Shown one piece after another: positions 41,311 through 51,739 of a DNA stretch of 64,000 nucleotides (positions are counted from its first letter, which is position 1; every line of letters begins with the position of its first letter). This DNA is from Desulfotomaculum nigrificans DSM 574 (GTDB taxonomy: Bacteria; Bacillota; Desulfotomaculia; Desulfotomaculales; Desulfotomaculaceae), in the NCBI RefSeq assembly GCF_000189755.2, contig NZ_KI912183.1, forward strand, positions 2,507,755-2,571,754, written 5' to 3'. Position numbers and translations under genes: made by a program. The notes under the pieces are model-generated. The model was given only the letters and a program-made list of their open reading frames with translations, was not told the origin of the DNA and ran no database searches.

Positions 41311-42351
41311 GTGATAAAAGTAGGGATCATCGGGGCCACCGGCTATGCCGGAGCGGAATTAGTTCGTTTGTTGTCACGTCACCCGCAGGTGGAGTTTGGT
41401 GCTTTAACCTCCCAATCCTATGCCGGAAAATTAATATGGGAGGTTTTTCCTCACCTGTATGGTCTGGTGGATGATCGTTTAGAAGAATTAAATTTACCTG
41501 AGCTGGTTGCCAATTGTGACGTAATTTTTACGGCTTTGCCCCATGGCCATGCCATGCCGGTGGCAGAGGCAGTATGGCAGCAAGGTAAGCGTCTCATTGA
41601 CCTGGGGGCCGATTTCCGCTTAAAGGATGCGGCGATTTATCAGTCCTGGTATAAGACAGAGCATACTGCGGTGGATTTGTTAGCTTCGGCTGTTTATGGG
41701 TTACCCGAATTATATCGCCGGCAAATTAAAGACAGCCGTATTATTGCTAACCCGGGTTGCTATCCCACCAGTGCCATTTTAGGATTAGCACCCTTGCTTA
41801 CTAATAGACTAATAAATCCGGAATCTGTCATTATTGATGCCAAGTCCGGTGTTTCCGGAGCGGGCCGGGGCTTAAGTCTAAAGACCCACTTCAGCGAAAC
41901 CACCGGTAACTTTCAGGCTTACGGCGTAGCTACCCACCGCCATACCCCGGAAATTGAACAGGAGTTATCGATGCTGGCCGGCGTGCCCTTAACGGTTAGT
42001 TTTACGCCCCACCTGACGCCTATGGTCCGGGGCATTTTGAGCACCATGTACGCCAAGCTGAATCAGGATATGACCACCGGAGAAGTGCTGGCCATATACC
42101 GTCGATTTTATGAGGGCGAGCGTTTTGTCCGGGTGCTGCCGGAGGGTATGCTCCCCAGCACCAAGGCAGTGGCCGGGTCTAACTGTTGCGATATAGCGGT
42201 AACGGTTGATACCCGCACCAAGCGAGTAATTGTATTATCAGCCATAGACAATTTGATTAAGGGAGCGGCGGGCCAGGCGGTGCAAAACTTGAATGTGATG
42301 CTGGGCTTACCGGAAGATACCGGCCTGGATTTTGCCGGGATGTATCCATAA
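41311..42351 (+). CDS. argC: N-acetyl-gamma-glutamyl-phosphate reductase
   Basis: Reduces N-acetylglutamyl phosphate to the semialdehyde with NADPH. The 346-residue protein starts from GTG (MIKVGIIGATGYAGAELVRLL) with a Rossmann GATGYAG and the active-site Cys in IIANPGCYPTSA. It opens the arginine operon. Confidence 0.97.
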   Translation: MIKVGIIGATGYAGAELVRLLSRHPQVEFGALTSQSYAGKLIWEVFPHLYGLVDDRLEELNLPELVANCDVIFTALPHGHAMPVAEAVWQQGKRLIDLGADFRLKDAAIYQSWYKTEHTAVDLLASAVYGLPELYRRQIKDSRIIANPGCYPTSAILGLAPLLTNRLINPESVIIDAKSGVSGAGRGLSLKTHFSETTGNFQAYGVATHRHTPEIEQELSMLAGVPLTVSFTPHLTPMVRGILSTMYAKLNQDMTTGEVLAIYRRFYEGERFVRVLPEGMLPSTKAVAGSNCCDIAVTVDTRTKRVIVLSAIDNLIKGAAGQAVQNLNVMLGLPEDTGLDFAGMYP

Positions 42352-42370
42352 GCGAGAGGAATGGTCTTAA

Positions 42371-43594
42371 ATGAACGAGATAAATGTTGGCTTGGCCAGG
42401 GTGACCGGCGGGGTTACCGCGGCTAAAGGTTTTAAGGCCAGCGGTGTAGCGGCTGGATTAAAAAGGAACGGCCAGTTGGATTTGGCCTTAATTGTATCAG
42501 AAGTGCCGGCCAGCGTGGCCGGTGTTTATACCACCAACCTGGTGAAAGCAGCCCCACTGGAACTAACCCGCCAGCGGGTAAGTTTGGGAACCGCCCGGGC
42601 GGTGATTGTTAATGCCGGTAATGCCAATGCCTGCACCGGGACCAGGGGTATCCCGGATGCGCAGGCCATGGCTGCCGCAGCGGCTAAAGGTCTGGCCATA
42701 CCGGAGGAGCAGGTCCTGGTGGCCTCCACCGGAGTTATCGGAGTACCTTTACCGGTGGAAAAGATTGTTAACGCGGTATCGGCAGCAGTGGCGGCCTTAA
42801 GCCGGGAAAACCATACGTCTGCCGCCCAGGCCATCATGACCACCGACCTGGTGCCCAAAGAGTGCGCCGTGCAGTTAGAAATACAAAACAGCACTGTGAC
42901 CATAGGCGGTATGGCCAAGGGATCGGGCATGATTCATCCCAATATGGCCACCATGCTTGGTTTTATTACCACCGATGCAGCCATTAGCAGTGAGGTACTG
43001 CAACTGGCCTTAAAACAGGCGGTGGATGATTCCTTTAACATGATTACAGTGGACGGGGATACCAGCACCAATGATATGGTGCTGGTGCTGGCCAACGGGC
43101 AGGCTGGCAACCCGGAGATAAAACCGGATACCGAGGATTACCGCCGTTTTTGCAGTGGATTGACCCGGGTCTGCACCGAATTGGCTAAAATGATTGCCCG
43201 GGATGGTGAGGGTGCCACCAAGCTCATTGAAGTACAGGTGAAGGGCGCCCCCACGCGCCGGGATGCCCGGCTGGCGGCTCGGGCCGTGGTTGGTTCCAAC
43301 CTGTTTAAAGCAGCGGTGTTTGGCCGGGACGCCAACTGGGGACGTATCCTGTGTGCCCTGGGCTATTCCGGGGCTCACTTTGACCCGAGCCAGGCGGACA
43401 TTTTTATCGGCCATGTGCAGGTGGCCAAAGACGGCGGGGCAGTGGTATTTGACGAAGCCAAAGCAACGGAAATGCTAAGCCAGGACCCGGTGCAGGTTCT
43501 GGTGGACCTGAAAGCCGGCTCCCATACCGCCACCGCCTGGGGCTGTGATTTAACCTATGAGTATGTAAGAATTAACGGGAGCTATAGGACTTAG
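42371..43594 (+). CDS. argJ: Glutamate N-acetyltransferase / ornithine acetyltransferase
   Basis: ArgJ transfers acetyl from N-acetylornithine to glutamate, recycling the acetyl group; some members also use acetyl-CoA. The 407-residue precursor has the autocleavage site before Thr194 in GSGMIHPNMATMLGF, splitting it into alpha and beta chains. ATG 42371 is 20 bp after argC. Whether it is mono- or bifunctional cannot be told here; no argA or argE was seen in the window. A repeat element follows. Confidence 0.96.
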   Translation: MNEINVGLARVTGGVTAAKGFKASGVAAGLKRNGQLDLALIVSEVPASVAGVYTTNLVKAAPLELTRQRVSLGTARAVIVNAGNANACTGTRGIPDAQAMAAAAAKGLAIPEEQVLVASTGVIGVPLPVEKIVNAVSAAVAALSRENHTSAAQAIMTTDLVPKECAVQLEIQNSTVTIGGMAKGSGMIHPNMATMLGFITTDAAISSEVLQLALKQAVDDSFNMITVDGDTSTNDMVLVLANGQAGNPEIKPDTEDYRRFCSGLTRVCTELAKMIARDGEGATKLIEVQVKGAPTRRDARLAARAVVGSNLFKAAVFGRDANWGRILCALGYSGAHFDPSQADIFIGHVQVAKDGGAVVFDEAKATEMLSQDPVQVLVDLKAGSHTATAWGCDLTYEYVRINGSYRT

Positions 43595-43595
43595 G

Positions 43596-43760
43596 GGCAT
43601 TCCTTAGGGGTCCGGCTGTTCGCCGTTCGCTATTCGTCATTCGCTAAAACCTTGAGGGAGCCATAAACGAAAAGCAAGCAGCGAACAGCGAAAAGCAGGC
43701 CACCAAAGCAATACCCCTAAGCCAGGACCAATAGCTAACAGCTAGACCCGAGAGGAATAC
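43596..43760 (+). repeat. Intergenic repeat element between argJ and argB (copy B)
   Basis: GGGGCATTCCTTAGGGGTC opens a left arm of heptads GTTCGCC, GTTCGCT, ATTCGTC, ATTCGCT (43618-43645). The right arm has ACGAAAA, GCAAGCA, GCGAACA, GCGAAAA, GCAGGCC (43667-43701) and closes with AATACCCCTAA. A second TAGCTAACAGCTAGACCC edge at about 43732-43749 is of the GTTAGC type. It fills the argJ-argB gap and can fold into a long imperfect hairpin. Confidence 0.8.
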
Positions 43761-43769
43761 AGGAGTGAT

Positions 43770-44633
43770 ATGATGATTTCTCCCTTAGAAAAGGCGTCCA
43801 TACTGGTGGAGGCCCTGCCATATATAAAGAAATTTTACGGTAAAACGGTGGTTATTAAGTATGGCGGCCATGCCATGATTAACTGTGAGTTAAAGCAGGC
43901 GGTGATGACCGACCTGGTACTGATGAAATTTGTGGGGATTAACCCGGTGGTGGTGCACGGGGGCGGCCCGGAAATCACCGGCATGCTTAAACGATTAGGT
44001 ATTGAGTCCCAATTTGTGGGCGGTTTAAGGGTAACCGACAGCGCCACCATGGAAGTGGTGGAAATGGTGCTGGGCAAGTTAAACAAGGAAATTGTAGCTC
44101 TAATCAATAAGTTTGGCGGCCGGGGAGTGGGTCTTTCCGGTAAAGACGCCAATCTTATCACCGCCACCAAAAAGCTGGGTGCCGGGCAGCAAGACATCGG
44201 CCTGGTGGGTGAGGTAGCCCAGATCAATCCCCAACTGGTGGAAACGGTAATTAAAGAAGGCTATATCCCGGTTATCTCACCGGTGGGAGCGGGTGAAGAC
44301 GGTGCCACCTATAATATCAACGCTGACTACGTGGCCGGGGCCATGGCCACCGCCCTAAAGGCTGATAAACTGATAATTTTAACCGATGTGGAAGGCATTT
44401 TGGCAGACCGTAATGATAAAGACTCCCTGTTATCCACCATCAAGGTTGATGAAATACCCTCCCTGATTGAGCGGGGAATTATCCAGGGGGGGATGATACC
44501 TAAGGTGGAATGCTGCGTCAAGGCCATTCAAGGCGGGGTCAACAGCACCCACATTTTAGATGGGCGGGTGCCCCACGCCATATTGTTGGAGGTCTTTACT
44601 GATAAGGGGATTGGCACCATGGTGGCCCCGTAA
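43770..44633 (+). CDS. argB: Acetylglutamate kinase
   Basis: Phosphorylates N-acetylglutamate. The 287-residue protein has the Gly-rich KYGGHAM and VHGGGPEI motifs and [12 protein letters not shown]. An N-terminal helix ([19 protein letters not shown]) precedes the kinase core; such helices are characteristic of arginine-inhibited hexameric forms, so feedback inhibition by arginine is likely. ATG 43770 follows AGGAG; ATG 43773 is an alternative. Confidence 0.96.
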   Translation: MMISPLEKASILVEALPYIKKFYGKTVVIKYGGHAMINCELKQAVMTDLVLMKFVGINPVVVHGGGPEITGMLKRLGIESQFVGGLRVTDSATMEVVEMVLGKLNKEIVALINKFGGRGVGLSGKDANLITATKKLGAGQQDIGLVGEVAQINPQLVETVIKEGYIPVISPVGAGEDGATYNINADYVAGAMATALKADKLIILTDVEGILADRNDKDSLLSTIKVDEIPSLIERGIIQGGMIPKVECCVKAIQGGVNSTHILDGRVPHAILLEVFTDKGIGTMVAP

Positions 44634-44681
44634 GTGGTCAGTGGTCTGATGTAGATGGTTAGATGGAAGAACTGAGGTGGA
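44633..44681 (+). repeat. Heptad repeat between argB and argD
   Basis: The gap reads in phase as AGTGGTC, AGTGGTC, TGATGTA, GATGGTT, AGATGGA, AGAACTG, AGGTGGA, starting two bases inside the argB stop region and ending in the argD Shine-Dalgarno. The last copies are strongly degenerate and no inverted arm is present. Confidence 0.6.
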
Positions 44682-44684
44682 GAA

Positions 44685-45878
44685 ATGAATAATCATGAGA
44701 TTTTAAATATGGGTCAAAAGTATGTTATGAATACTTACGGACGGTTACCCATGGCCCTGGTCAAGGGTGAAGGGGCCTGGGTTTGGGATGCTGACGGTAA
44801 TAAATACCTGGATTTTGTAGGTGGTTTAGCGGTTAACTCCCTGGGCCATGCCCATCCCAAGGTGGCTGAGGCCATCTGCCAGCAGGCCCGGACAATGCTT
44901 CACTGCTCCAATATTTACTGGATTGAGCCCCAGGTCAAGCTGGCCAAGTTGCTGGTGGAGAATTCCTGTGCCGATAAGGTGTTCTTTTGTAACAGCGGAG
45001 CTGAGGCCAACGAAGGAGCCATTAAACTGGCCCGTAAATATGCCAAGCTAAATTACGGACCGGATAAATACGAAATTATCACTGCCACCAACTCCTTTCA
45101 CGGGCGCACCCTGGCCGCCATCACCGCCACCGGCCAGACCAAGTACCAAAAGGGATTTGAGCCCCTGCCCCAGGGATTCCGTTATGTTCCCTTTAACGAC
45201 CTGGCGGCACTTACGCAAAGCATCGGACCCCATACTTGTGCGGTGATGCTGGAACCGGTACAGGGCGAAGGCGGGGTTATTCCGGCTAATCCCGAATACC
45301 TAACCGGGGTAGCCAAACTCTGCCGGGAAAAGGGTTTGCTCTTAATTTTTGACGAAGTCCAGTGCGGCCTGGGCCGTACCGGTAAATTTTTAGCCCACCA
45401 GCACTACCAGGTGGAACCTGATATCATTACCCTGGCCAAAGCCCTGGGTGGAGGTTTCCCCATCGGTGCCATGATGGCCAGGGAAGAGGTGGCCAAAGCC
45501 TTCCAACCCGGCGACCATGCCAGTACCTTTGGCGGCAATCCGCTGGCCTGTGCCGCAGCCCTGGCGGCCATGGATGCTTTATTGCATGACGGCGTAATGA
45601 CCAATGCGGTGACAGTGGGGCAATACTTTAAAGAAAAACTGCAAGGTCTGGCGGAAAAATACCCATATGTTAGAGAAGTGCGGGGTAAGGGGCTGATGCT
45701 GGGCCTGGAATTGGCAATAGAGGGCAAAGATATTGTGGCTAAATGTTTGGATCAGGGATTACTGATTAACTGTACCAACGGCAAAGTACTGCGCTTTTTA
45801 CCACCGTTGATTATAACTGAAGCGGAAGTTGACCAAGCAGTGGCCATACTGGATAAATCTATGAGCCAGGTTCAGTAA
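44685..45878 (+). CDS. argD: Acetylornithine aminotransferase
   Basis: PLP transaminase forming N-acetylornithine. The 397-residue protein has FCNSGAEANEGAIKLARKY, NSFHGRTLAAITATGQ, LIFDEVQCGLGRTG and the PLP lysine in TLAKALGGGFPIGA. ATG 44685 follows GAGGTGG. Closely related enzymes use ornithine or 4-aminobutyrate, but the operon context fixes the role. Confidence 0.96.
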   Translation: MNNHEILNMGQKYVMNTYGRLPMALVKGEGAWVWDADGNKYLDFVGGLAVNSLGHAHPKVAEAICQQARTMLHCSNIYWIEPQVKLAKLLVENSCADKVFFCNSGAEANEGAIKLARKYAKLNYGPDKYEIITATNSFHGRTLAAITATGQTKYQKGFEPLPQGFRYVPFNDLAALTQSIGPHTCAVMLEPVQGEGGVIPANPEYLTGVAKLCREKGLLLIFDEVQCGLGRTGKFLAHQHYQVEPDIITLAKALGGGFPIGAMMAREEVAKAFQPGDHASTFGGNPLACAAALAAMDALLHDGVMTNAVTVGQYFKEKLQGLAEKYPYVREVRGKGLMLGLELAIEGKDIVAKCLDQGLLINCTNGKVLRFLPPLIITEAEVDQAVAILDKSMSQVQ

Positions 45879-45920
45879 CCGGGTATGACCCCGGAGTATC
45901 AAGGTTGAGGAGAGATAAAG

Positions 45921-48900
45921 ATGCCCAAACAGCAGGACATTAAGACAGTTCTGGTAATTGGCTCCGGTCCCATCATCATCGGTCAGGCCGCCGAATTTGA
46001 CTATGCCGGAACCCAAGCCTGTAAAGCCCTGAAGGAAGAGGGCATCAAGGTGGTCCTGGTAAACTCAAATCCGGCCACCATCATGACGGATGGAGATATT
46101 GCCGATAAGGTTTATATAGAACCCCTGACCTGGGAAAGTTTAGAAAAGATTATTGCCAAAGAACGGCCGGACGGGTTATTACCTACCCTGGGTGGTCAGA
46201 CCGGATTAAATTTAGCCGTGGAGCTGTCCGAACGGGGTATTTTAGAAAAATATCAGGTGGCTCTGTTGGGTACCTCCTTGGAGACCATTAAAAGGGCCGA
46301 GGATAGGGAACTGTTTAAGGCCACCATGCTGGAAATCGGTGAACCCGTTCCAGAAAGCACCATTGCCAGCACGGTGGAGGAATGTATTGCCTTTGCCAAC
46401 CAAATTGGCTACCCGTTAATTGTGCGCCCGGCCTATACTTTGGGCGGTACCGGGGGCGGCATCGTCAGGAATGAGCAGGAGTTAGTAGCCGTCTGCCACC
46501 GGGGCCTTAAAATGAGCATGATTAACCAGGTACTGCTGGAACAGAGTGTGGCTGGCTGGAAGGAAATTGAGTACGAGGTAATGCGGGATAACGCCGACAA
46601 CTGCATTACCATTTGTAATATGGAAAACATTGACCCGGTGGGGGTACACACAGGGGACAGCATTGTGGTGGCTCCCTCCCAGACATTGTCTGATCGGGAG
46701 TACCAGATGTTAAGAAGCTCGGCCCTGAAGATAATCCGGGCTTTAAAGGTGGCCGGGGGCTGCAACGTGCAGTTTGCCCTGGATCCCCACAGTATGAAAT
46801 ATATCGTAATTGAGGTTAATCCCCGGGTAAGCCGTTCGTCAGCCCTGGCCTCCAAGGCCACCGGATATCCCATTGCTAAAATTGCGGCCAAGATAGCCAT
46901 TGGGCTTAACTTAGATGAGATTACCAACCCGGTGACCGGAAAAACCACCGCTTGCTTTGAACCCACCCTTGATTATGTGGTGGTAAAAATTCCTCGCTGG
47001 CCCTTTGATAAGTTTACCAGCGGCGACCGGAGCCTGGGCACCCAGATGAAGGCCACCGGGGAAGTGATGGCCATTGACCGGACCTTTGAAGGGGCCCTGA
47101 TGAAGGCCGTCCGCTCCCTGGAAATTGGCGTAGACAGCCTGCAAATAAAGGGCAGTGCCAGTTGGACCGAAATGGAACTGGAGAGCAGGCTAAACCGGCC
47201 GGATGATGAGCGGCTCTTTGTAATTGCCGAAGCATTTCGCCGTTACTGGACGTTAAAGGAAGTACACCAGCTAACCGGGATTGATTACTGGTTTCTGGAA
47301 AAAATTAAAGACCTGGTGGTGCTGGAGCAGCAGATTCGTAACATCGGCGGGCTGCCGGGTCAGGAATTGTTGCGTAAAGCCAAAGTCTGTGGTTTGGCGG
47401 ATGCCCATATTGCCCGTCTCTGCGGTACTTCCATGCAGGAAATCAGGCAGTTGCGCAAACAATATGGCATCATTCCCACTTATAAAGTAGTGGACACCTG
47501 CGCGGCGGAATTTGAGTCGGCCACCCCCTATTACTACTCCACTTATGATCTGGAAGATGAAGTGGCGGTGTCTGATCGGGATAAAGTGATTGTGCTGGGT
47601 TCCGGTCCCATCCGCATCGGCCAGGGGGTGGAGTTTGACTACTGCTCGGTACACTCCGTCTGGGGACTGCAACGGGAAAATGTTGAGGCCATTATTATCA
47701 ATAATAACCCGGAAACCGTTTCCACCGATTTTGATACCGCCGATAAGCTTTATTTTGAACCCCTGACGGTGGAAGACGTGATGAATATTATTGACAAGGA
47801 ACGGCCCAACGGAGTGGTGGTGCAGTTTGGCGGGCAAACCGCCATTAACCTGGCCGGTGAGCTGGCGGCGATGGGTGTCAATATCCTGGGTACCCCGGTG
47901 GAAGGAATTGATGCTGCCGAAGACCGGGAGAAGTTTGAAAAATTGCTAAAGAACCTGGGGATTCCCCAAACCGAAGGGAAGACCGCCACCACTGTGGAAC
48001 AGGCCCGGCAAATTGCCAGGGAGCTGGGCTTCCCGGTGCTGGTGCGCCCGTCCTATGTCCTGGGCGGCCGGGCCATGGAAATTGTCCATAACGAAGATCA
48101 GCTGCTCAAATACATGTCCAGCGCCGTGCAGGTATCTCCTAAGCATCCGGTGCTGGTGGATAAATATGTGCGGGGTAAAGAGGTGGAAGTGGACGCCATC
48201 GGTGATGGGCAGCATATCTTTATCCCGGGTATTATGGAACACATTGAACGGGCCGGGGTACACTCCGGAGACAGTATCGCCGTTTACCCGCCCCAAAGTT
48301 TAACCAAGCGGGAGAAAGAATTGGTGGTGGACTACACCGTTCGGATCGGGGAGGCCCTTAAAATCTGCGGCCTGATGAATATTCAATATGTGGTGGGAGA
48401 AGGAGAGGTTTACGTGTTGGAAGTAAACCCCCGGGCTTCCCGTACAGTGCCGATATTGTCCAAGGTAACCGGGGTGCCCATGGTGCAGACAGCCACCCGC
48501 TGCATGTTGGGCCACAGTCTGGCCGAGCTGGGTTACCGCCCGGGACTGGGCCCGCTTTCTGACCATATTACTGTTAAGGCCCCGGTATTCTCCTTTGAAA
48601 AGCTGGGCCTGGTGGAAACATCCCTGGGACCGGAAATGAAATCCACCGGGGAAGTTATGGGTGTGGATAAAAGTTTCTCCCATGCCTTCTATAAAGCTAT
48701 TACAGCGGCCGGACTTAAGGTAGCCCGCAGCGGGGCGGTACTTTTCTCGGTGGCCGATCGGGATAAATTGGAAGCAGTGCCGGTGGCCCGTCAGTATGCC
48801 GGCTTGGGCTTTAAATTATATGCCACGTTAAACACCGCCGCTACCCTGGCCGCCGCCGGGTTGCCGGTGGTGGGGGTAGAAGATCCCATGTCGATGGTGC

Positions 48901-49145
48901 GCTCCGGAAAAATCCAAATGGTGGTGAACACCCCCACCAGGGGGAAAGTTCCCGGTCGCCGGGGCTTCCGCCTCCGCCGCTTGGCCGCAGAGTATAAAGT
49001 ACCCTGCCTCACTTCTTTAGATACCGCCCGGGCCATGGCCGGAGTGCTGCATGACCTGCACAAGGGTGATCAAGTGAATCCGGTATCTTTAGATAGCTTT
49101 ACTCAGTTCTTAAACCGGGCAGGCTGTAGTCAAAACGTTGGCTAG
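45921..49145 (+). CDS. carB: Carbamoyl-phosphate synthase large subunit
   Basis: Makes carbamoyl phosphate from bicarbonate, ammonia and two ATP. The 1074-residue protein has two homologous halves, each with an ATP-grasp domain ([19 protein letters not shown] in the first, [19 protein letters not shown] in the second) and a C-terminal allosteric domain. Length equals that of full CarB proteins. The small glutaminase subunit gene carA, normally adjacent, is not in the 42-bp gap to argD or anywhere in the window. Confidence 0.97.
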   Translation: MPKQQDIKTVLVIGSGPIIIGQAAEFDYAGTQACKALKEEGIKVVLVNSNPATIMTDGDIADKVYIEPLTWESLEKIIAKERPDGLLPTLGGQTGLNLAVELSERGILEKYQVALLGTSLETIKRAEDRELFKATMLEIGEPVPESTIASTVEECIAFANQIGYPLIVRPAYTLGGTGGGIVRNEQELVAVCHRGLKMSMINQVLLEQSVAGWKEIEYEVMRDNADNCITICNMENIDPVGVHTGDSIVVAPSQTLSDREYQMLRSSALKIIRALKVAGGCNVQFALDPHSMKYIVIEVNPRVSRSSALASKATGYPIAKIAAKIAIGLNLDEITNPVTGKTTACFEPTLDYVVVKIPRWPFDKFTSGDRSLGTQMKATGEVMAIDRTFEGALMKAVRSLEIGVDSLQIKGSASWTEMELESRLNRPDDERLFVIAEAFRRYWTLKEVHQLTGIDYWFLEKIKDLVVLEQQIRNIGGLPGQELLRKAKVCGLADAHIARLCGTSMQEIRQLRKQYGIIPTYKVVDTCAAEFESATPYYYSTYDLEDEVAVSDRDKVIVLGSGPIRIGQGVEFDYCSVHSVWGLQRENVEAIIINNNPETVSTDFDTADKLYFEPLTVEDVMNIIDKERPNGVVVQFGGQTAINLAGELAAMGVNILGTPVEGIDAAEDREKFEKLLKNLGIPQTEGKTATTVEQARQIARELGFPVLVRPSYVLGGRAMEIVHNEDQLLKYMSSAVQVSPKHPVLVDKYVRGKEVEVDAIGDGQHIFIPGIMEHIERAGVHSGDSIAVYPPQSLTKREKELVVDYTVRIGEALKICGLMNIQYVVGEGEVYVLEVNPRASRTVPILSKVTGVPMVQTATRCMLGHSLAELGYRPGLGPLSDHITVKAPVFSFEKLGLVETSLGPEMKSTGEVMGVDKSFSHAFYKAITAAGLKVARSGAVLFSVADRDKLEAVPVARQYAGLGFKLYATLNTAATLAAAGLPVVGVEDPMSMVRSGKIQMVVNTPTRGKVPGRRGFRLRRLAAEYKVPCLTSLDTARAMAGVLHDLHKGDQVNPVSLDSFTQFLNRAGCSQNVG

Positions 49146-49236
49146 TAATAGAGGTGCGACATCTGATTGAGCGGGAGTAACAGAAGTATCGTTAGGTGTG
49201 CTGGGTAAAATTCCGATACCAGAGAGGATGACATAG

Positions 49237-50178
49237 ATGGAAGAATTAAGAAAAAGTTTTAAGGGCCGGGATTTTCTTAGCTTACGGGACTTTACCGGCC
49301 GGGAAATCAACTTTATCCTGGATGAGGCGGCCCGCCTTAAGGCCATGCAAAAGGCCGGCATTCCCCACCCCTATTTGCAGGGTAAAACCCTGGCCATGAT
49401 TTTCCAAAAGAGTTCCACCCGCACCAGGGTTAGTTTTGAGGTGGCCATGCTGCACCTGGGCGGCCATGCCCTGTTCCTAAGCCCCCGGGATATTCAAATG
49501 GGCCGGGGTGAATCGGTGCCTGATACAGCCAGGGTATTGTCCCGCTATGTGGACGGTATTATGATCCGCACCTTCTCCCAAAGCGAGGTGGAGGAACTGG
49601 CTGAATATGCCACCGTGCCCGTAATTAACGGCCTCACTGATCTAACCCACCCGGGCCAGATCCTGGCGGATTTACTGACTGTTAAAGAGCATAAGGGGCA
49701 GCTGGCCGGTCTTAAACTGGCCTATATCGGAGACGGTAATAACATCGCCCATTCGCTGCTGTTGGGTTGCCCTAAGGTAGGTATGCACATCAGCGTAGCA
49801 TCCCCCGAGGGCTACCGGCCCAACCCGGACATTGTAACTTTAGCTAAACAAGCGGCGGAGGAAACCGGGGTTAAAGTGGAAGTGATCAGCAACCCGGTCC
49901 AGGCGATAACTGACGCCGATGTAGTGGTTACCGATGTTTGGGCCAGTATGGGCCAGGAGCAGGAGCAAAAGGAACGGGAGCAAGCCTTTGCCGGATACCA
50001 GGTTAACCAGGCCCTGTGTGCCCATGCCAAGCCGGACTATATCTTCCTGCACTGTTTGCCGGCCCATCGGGGTGAGGAGGTTACCGCGGATATCATTGAC
50101 GGCCCTCACTCGGCGGCCTGGGATGAGGCGGAAAACCGGCTGCACATTCATAAGGCCCTGCTGGCCCTGCTGCTGTAG
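49237..50178 (+). CDS. argF: Ornithine carbamoyltransferase
   Basis: Forms citrulline from ornithine and carbamoyl phosphate. The 313-residue protein has the carbamoyl-phosphate motif SSTRTRVSFE (about 59-68), DLTHPGQILADL and the ornithine-binding HCLPAHRGEE. ATG 49237 follows GAGAGGATG. The 91-bp gap after carB shows nothing notable. Confidence 0.97.
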   Translation: MEELRKSFKGRDFLSLRDFTGREINFILDEAARLKAMQKAGIPHPYLQGKTLAMIFQKSSTRTRVSFEVAMLHLGGHALFLSPRDIQMGRGESVPDTARVLSRYVDGIMIRTFSQSEVEELAEYATVPVINGLTDLTHPGQILADLLTVKEHKGQLAGLKLAYIGDGNNIAHSLLLGCPKVGMHISVASPEGYRPNPDIVTLAKQAAEETGVKVEVISNPVQAITDADVVVTDVWASMGQEQEQKEREQAFAGYQVNQALCAHAKPDYIFLHCLPAHRGEEVTADIIDGPHSAAWDEAENRLHIHKALLALLL

Positions 50179-50194
50179 AAATTGAATTAAATAT

Positions 50195-50285
50195 ATAACG
50201 TTGGGGTTCTTCCCCAGGGTCTTATTCGCTTTTTGTTTTTTAGCGAAGGGCGAATAGCTGAACCTTTAAGGAATACCCTTAAGCG
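50195..50285 (+). repeat. Intergenic repeat element before argG (copy C)
   Basis: GGGGTTCTTCCCCAGGGTC is followed by ATTCGCT and its complementary arm AGCGAAGGGCGAAT (50225-50255), then AGCTGAACC and AAGGAATACCC. It is a smaller, more decayed member of the same family as the elements at 43596 and 60607. Confidence 0.6.
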
Positions 50286-50304
50286 CTTAAAAAATTTTTC
50301 CCGG

Positions 50305-50337
50305 AGTAGGAATATCCTACTAATTGTCGAAGACAAT
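50305..50337 (+). promoter_or_regulatory. Two small perfect hairpins upstream of argG
   Basis: AGTAGGA/TCCTACT (50305-50321) and ATTGTC/GACAAT with loop GAA (50323-50337) stand in tandem 33 bases before the argG start codon. No T-tract follows either. They could be part of an mRNA leader or a protein site; I do not recognise the element. Confidence 0.4.
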
Positions 50338-50369
50338 AAGGCTAGGATTTACTGAAAGGAGACCTGAAC

Positions 50370-51575
50370 ATGCCCAAAGTTGTACTGGCCTACTCAGGTG
50401 GCCTGGACACATCTATTATTATTGCTTGGTTAAAGGAAAACTATGGTTATGATGTAATTGCTCTGACCGCTGACCTGGGCCAGGGAGAGGAACTGGCTCC
50501 CCTGGAGGAAAAGGCCATCAAAAGCGGTGCCAGCAAGATTTATATTGAAGACCTGCGCAAGGAATTTGTGGAGGACTATATATTCCCCACCCTTAAGGCC
50601 GGGGCTATTTATGAGGGCAAATACCTGCTGGGGACTTCTTTCGCCCGCCCCTTAATTGCCAAGAAGCTGGTGGAGATTGCGGAAAAAGAAGGGGCGGTGG
50701 CAGTGGCCCACGGTGCCACCGGTAAGGGTAATGACCAGGTTCGTTTTGAATTGGGGGTCAAAGCCCTGGCGCCCCACCTGAAAGTTATTGCTCCCTGGCG
50801 GGAATGGGATATTCGTTCCCGGGAAGATGCCATTGACTATGCCGAGGCCAGGGGTATTCCGGTACCGGTTACCAAGAAGAGCATTTACAGCCGGGATCGT
50901 AACATCTGGCATATCAGCCACGAGGGCGGCGAACTGGAGAGCCCGGCTAATCCGGCCTCCTATGATATGCTGGTGCTGACTACTCCCCCGGAAAAAGCTC
51001 CGGATCAACCCACCTATGTGGAAATTGGTTTTGAAAAGGGTATTCCGGTTTCTCTGAACGGGGAGAAAATGGACGGGGTAAGCCTGTTAGAAAAACTGAA
51101 TGCCATTGGCGGGGCCAACGGCATTGGTATTGTAGATATGGTGGAAAACCGTCTGGTGGGTATGAAATCCCGGGGTGTCTATGAGACTCCCGGTGGCACC
51201 ATCCTGGTCTATGCTCATCATGAATTGGAATTGCTAACCCTGGATCGCGCCACCATGCACTATAAAGAGCAGGTGGCTCTGCGCTACGCGGAGTTAGTCT
51301 ATGACGGTGTATGGTTTGCACCCCTGCGGGAAGCCCTGGACGCCTTTGTGGACAGCACCCAGCGTACCGTCACCGGTAATGTGCGCCTGAAATTGTACAA
51401 AGGCAACATTATGCCCGCCGGTGTTACTTCACCCTATTCCTTGTATGATGAAGAACTTTCCACCTTTGGCCGGGACGAAGTATATAACCAGGCCGATGCG
51501 GAAGGATTTATCAACCTCTTTGGCCTACCGCTAAAAGTTCGCGCCCTGATGGAGAAAAAGGCAGGGCTAAGATAG
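50370..51575 (+). CDS. argG: Argininosuccinate synthase
   Basis: Joins citrulline and aspartate with ATP. The 401-residue protein has the PP-loop [11 protein letters not shown] at the N-terminus and the conserved [13 protein letters not shown] and [17 protein letters not shown] motifs. ATG 50370 follows AAAGGAGACC. A repeat element follows before argH. Confidence 0.97.
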   Translation: MPKVVLAYSGGLDTSIIIAWLKENYGYDVIALTADLGQGEELAPLEEKAIKSGASKIYIEDLRKEFVEDYIFPTLKAGAIYEGKYLLGTSFARPLIAKKLVEIAEKEGAVAVAHGATGKGNDQVRFELGVKALAPHLKVIAPWREWDIRSREDAIDYAEARGIPVPVTKKSIYSRDRNIWHISHEGGELESPANPASYDMLVLTTPPEKAPDQPTYVEIGFEKGIPVSLNGEKMDGVSLLEKLNAIGGANGIGIVDMVENRLVGMKSRGVYETPGGTILVYAHHELELLTLDRATMHYKEQVALRYAELVYDGVWFAPLREALDAFVDSTQRTVTGNVRLKLYKGNIMPAGVTSPYSLYDEELSTFGRDEVYNQADAEGFINLFGLPLKVRALMEKKAGLR

Positions 51576-51579
51576 ACTA

Positions 51580-51722
51580 TCGGGCATTCTTTGGGGTCTT
51601 GCCTATTGGGTATTTCTTTGGAGTCCAGTCGTTAGACTAATTGATACCATAAAGGCTAACAACAGGCCCCCAGAGGAATACCCCAAAGTCTAACAACAGG
51701 CCCCTAAAGGAATACCCATCAA
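51580..51722 (+). repeat. Intergenic repeat element between argG and argH (copy D)
   Basis: GGGCATTCTTTGGGGTC opens the element. The right half carries two 34-nt units starting CTAACAACAGGCCCC at 51656 and 51690, the reverse complement of the units in the truA-rplM element at 33549-33650, including the flanking ACTTTGGGGTATTCC. It ends just before the argH Shine-Dalgarno. Confidence 0.8.
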
Positions 51723-51739
51723 GAGAAAGGAGGACCCCG

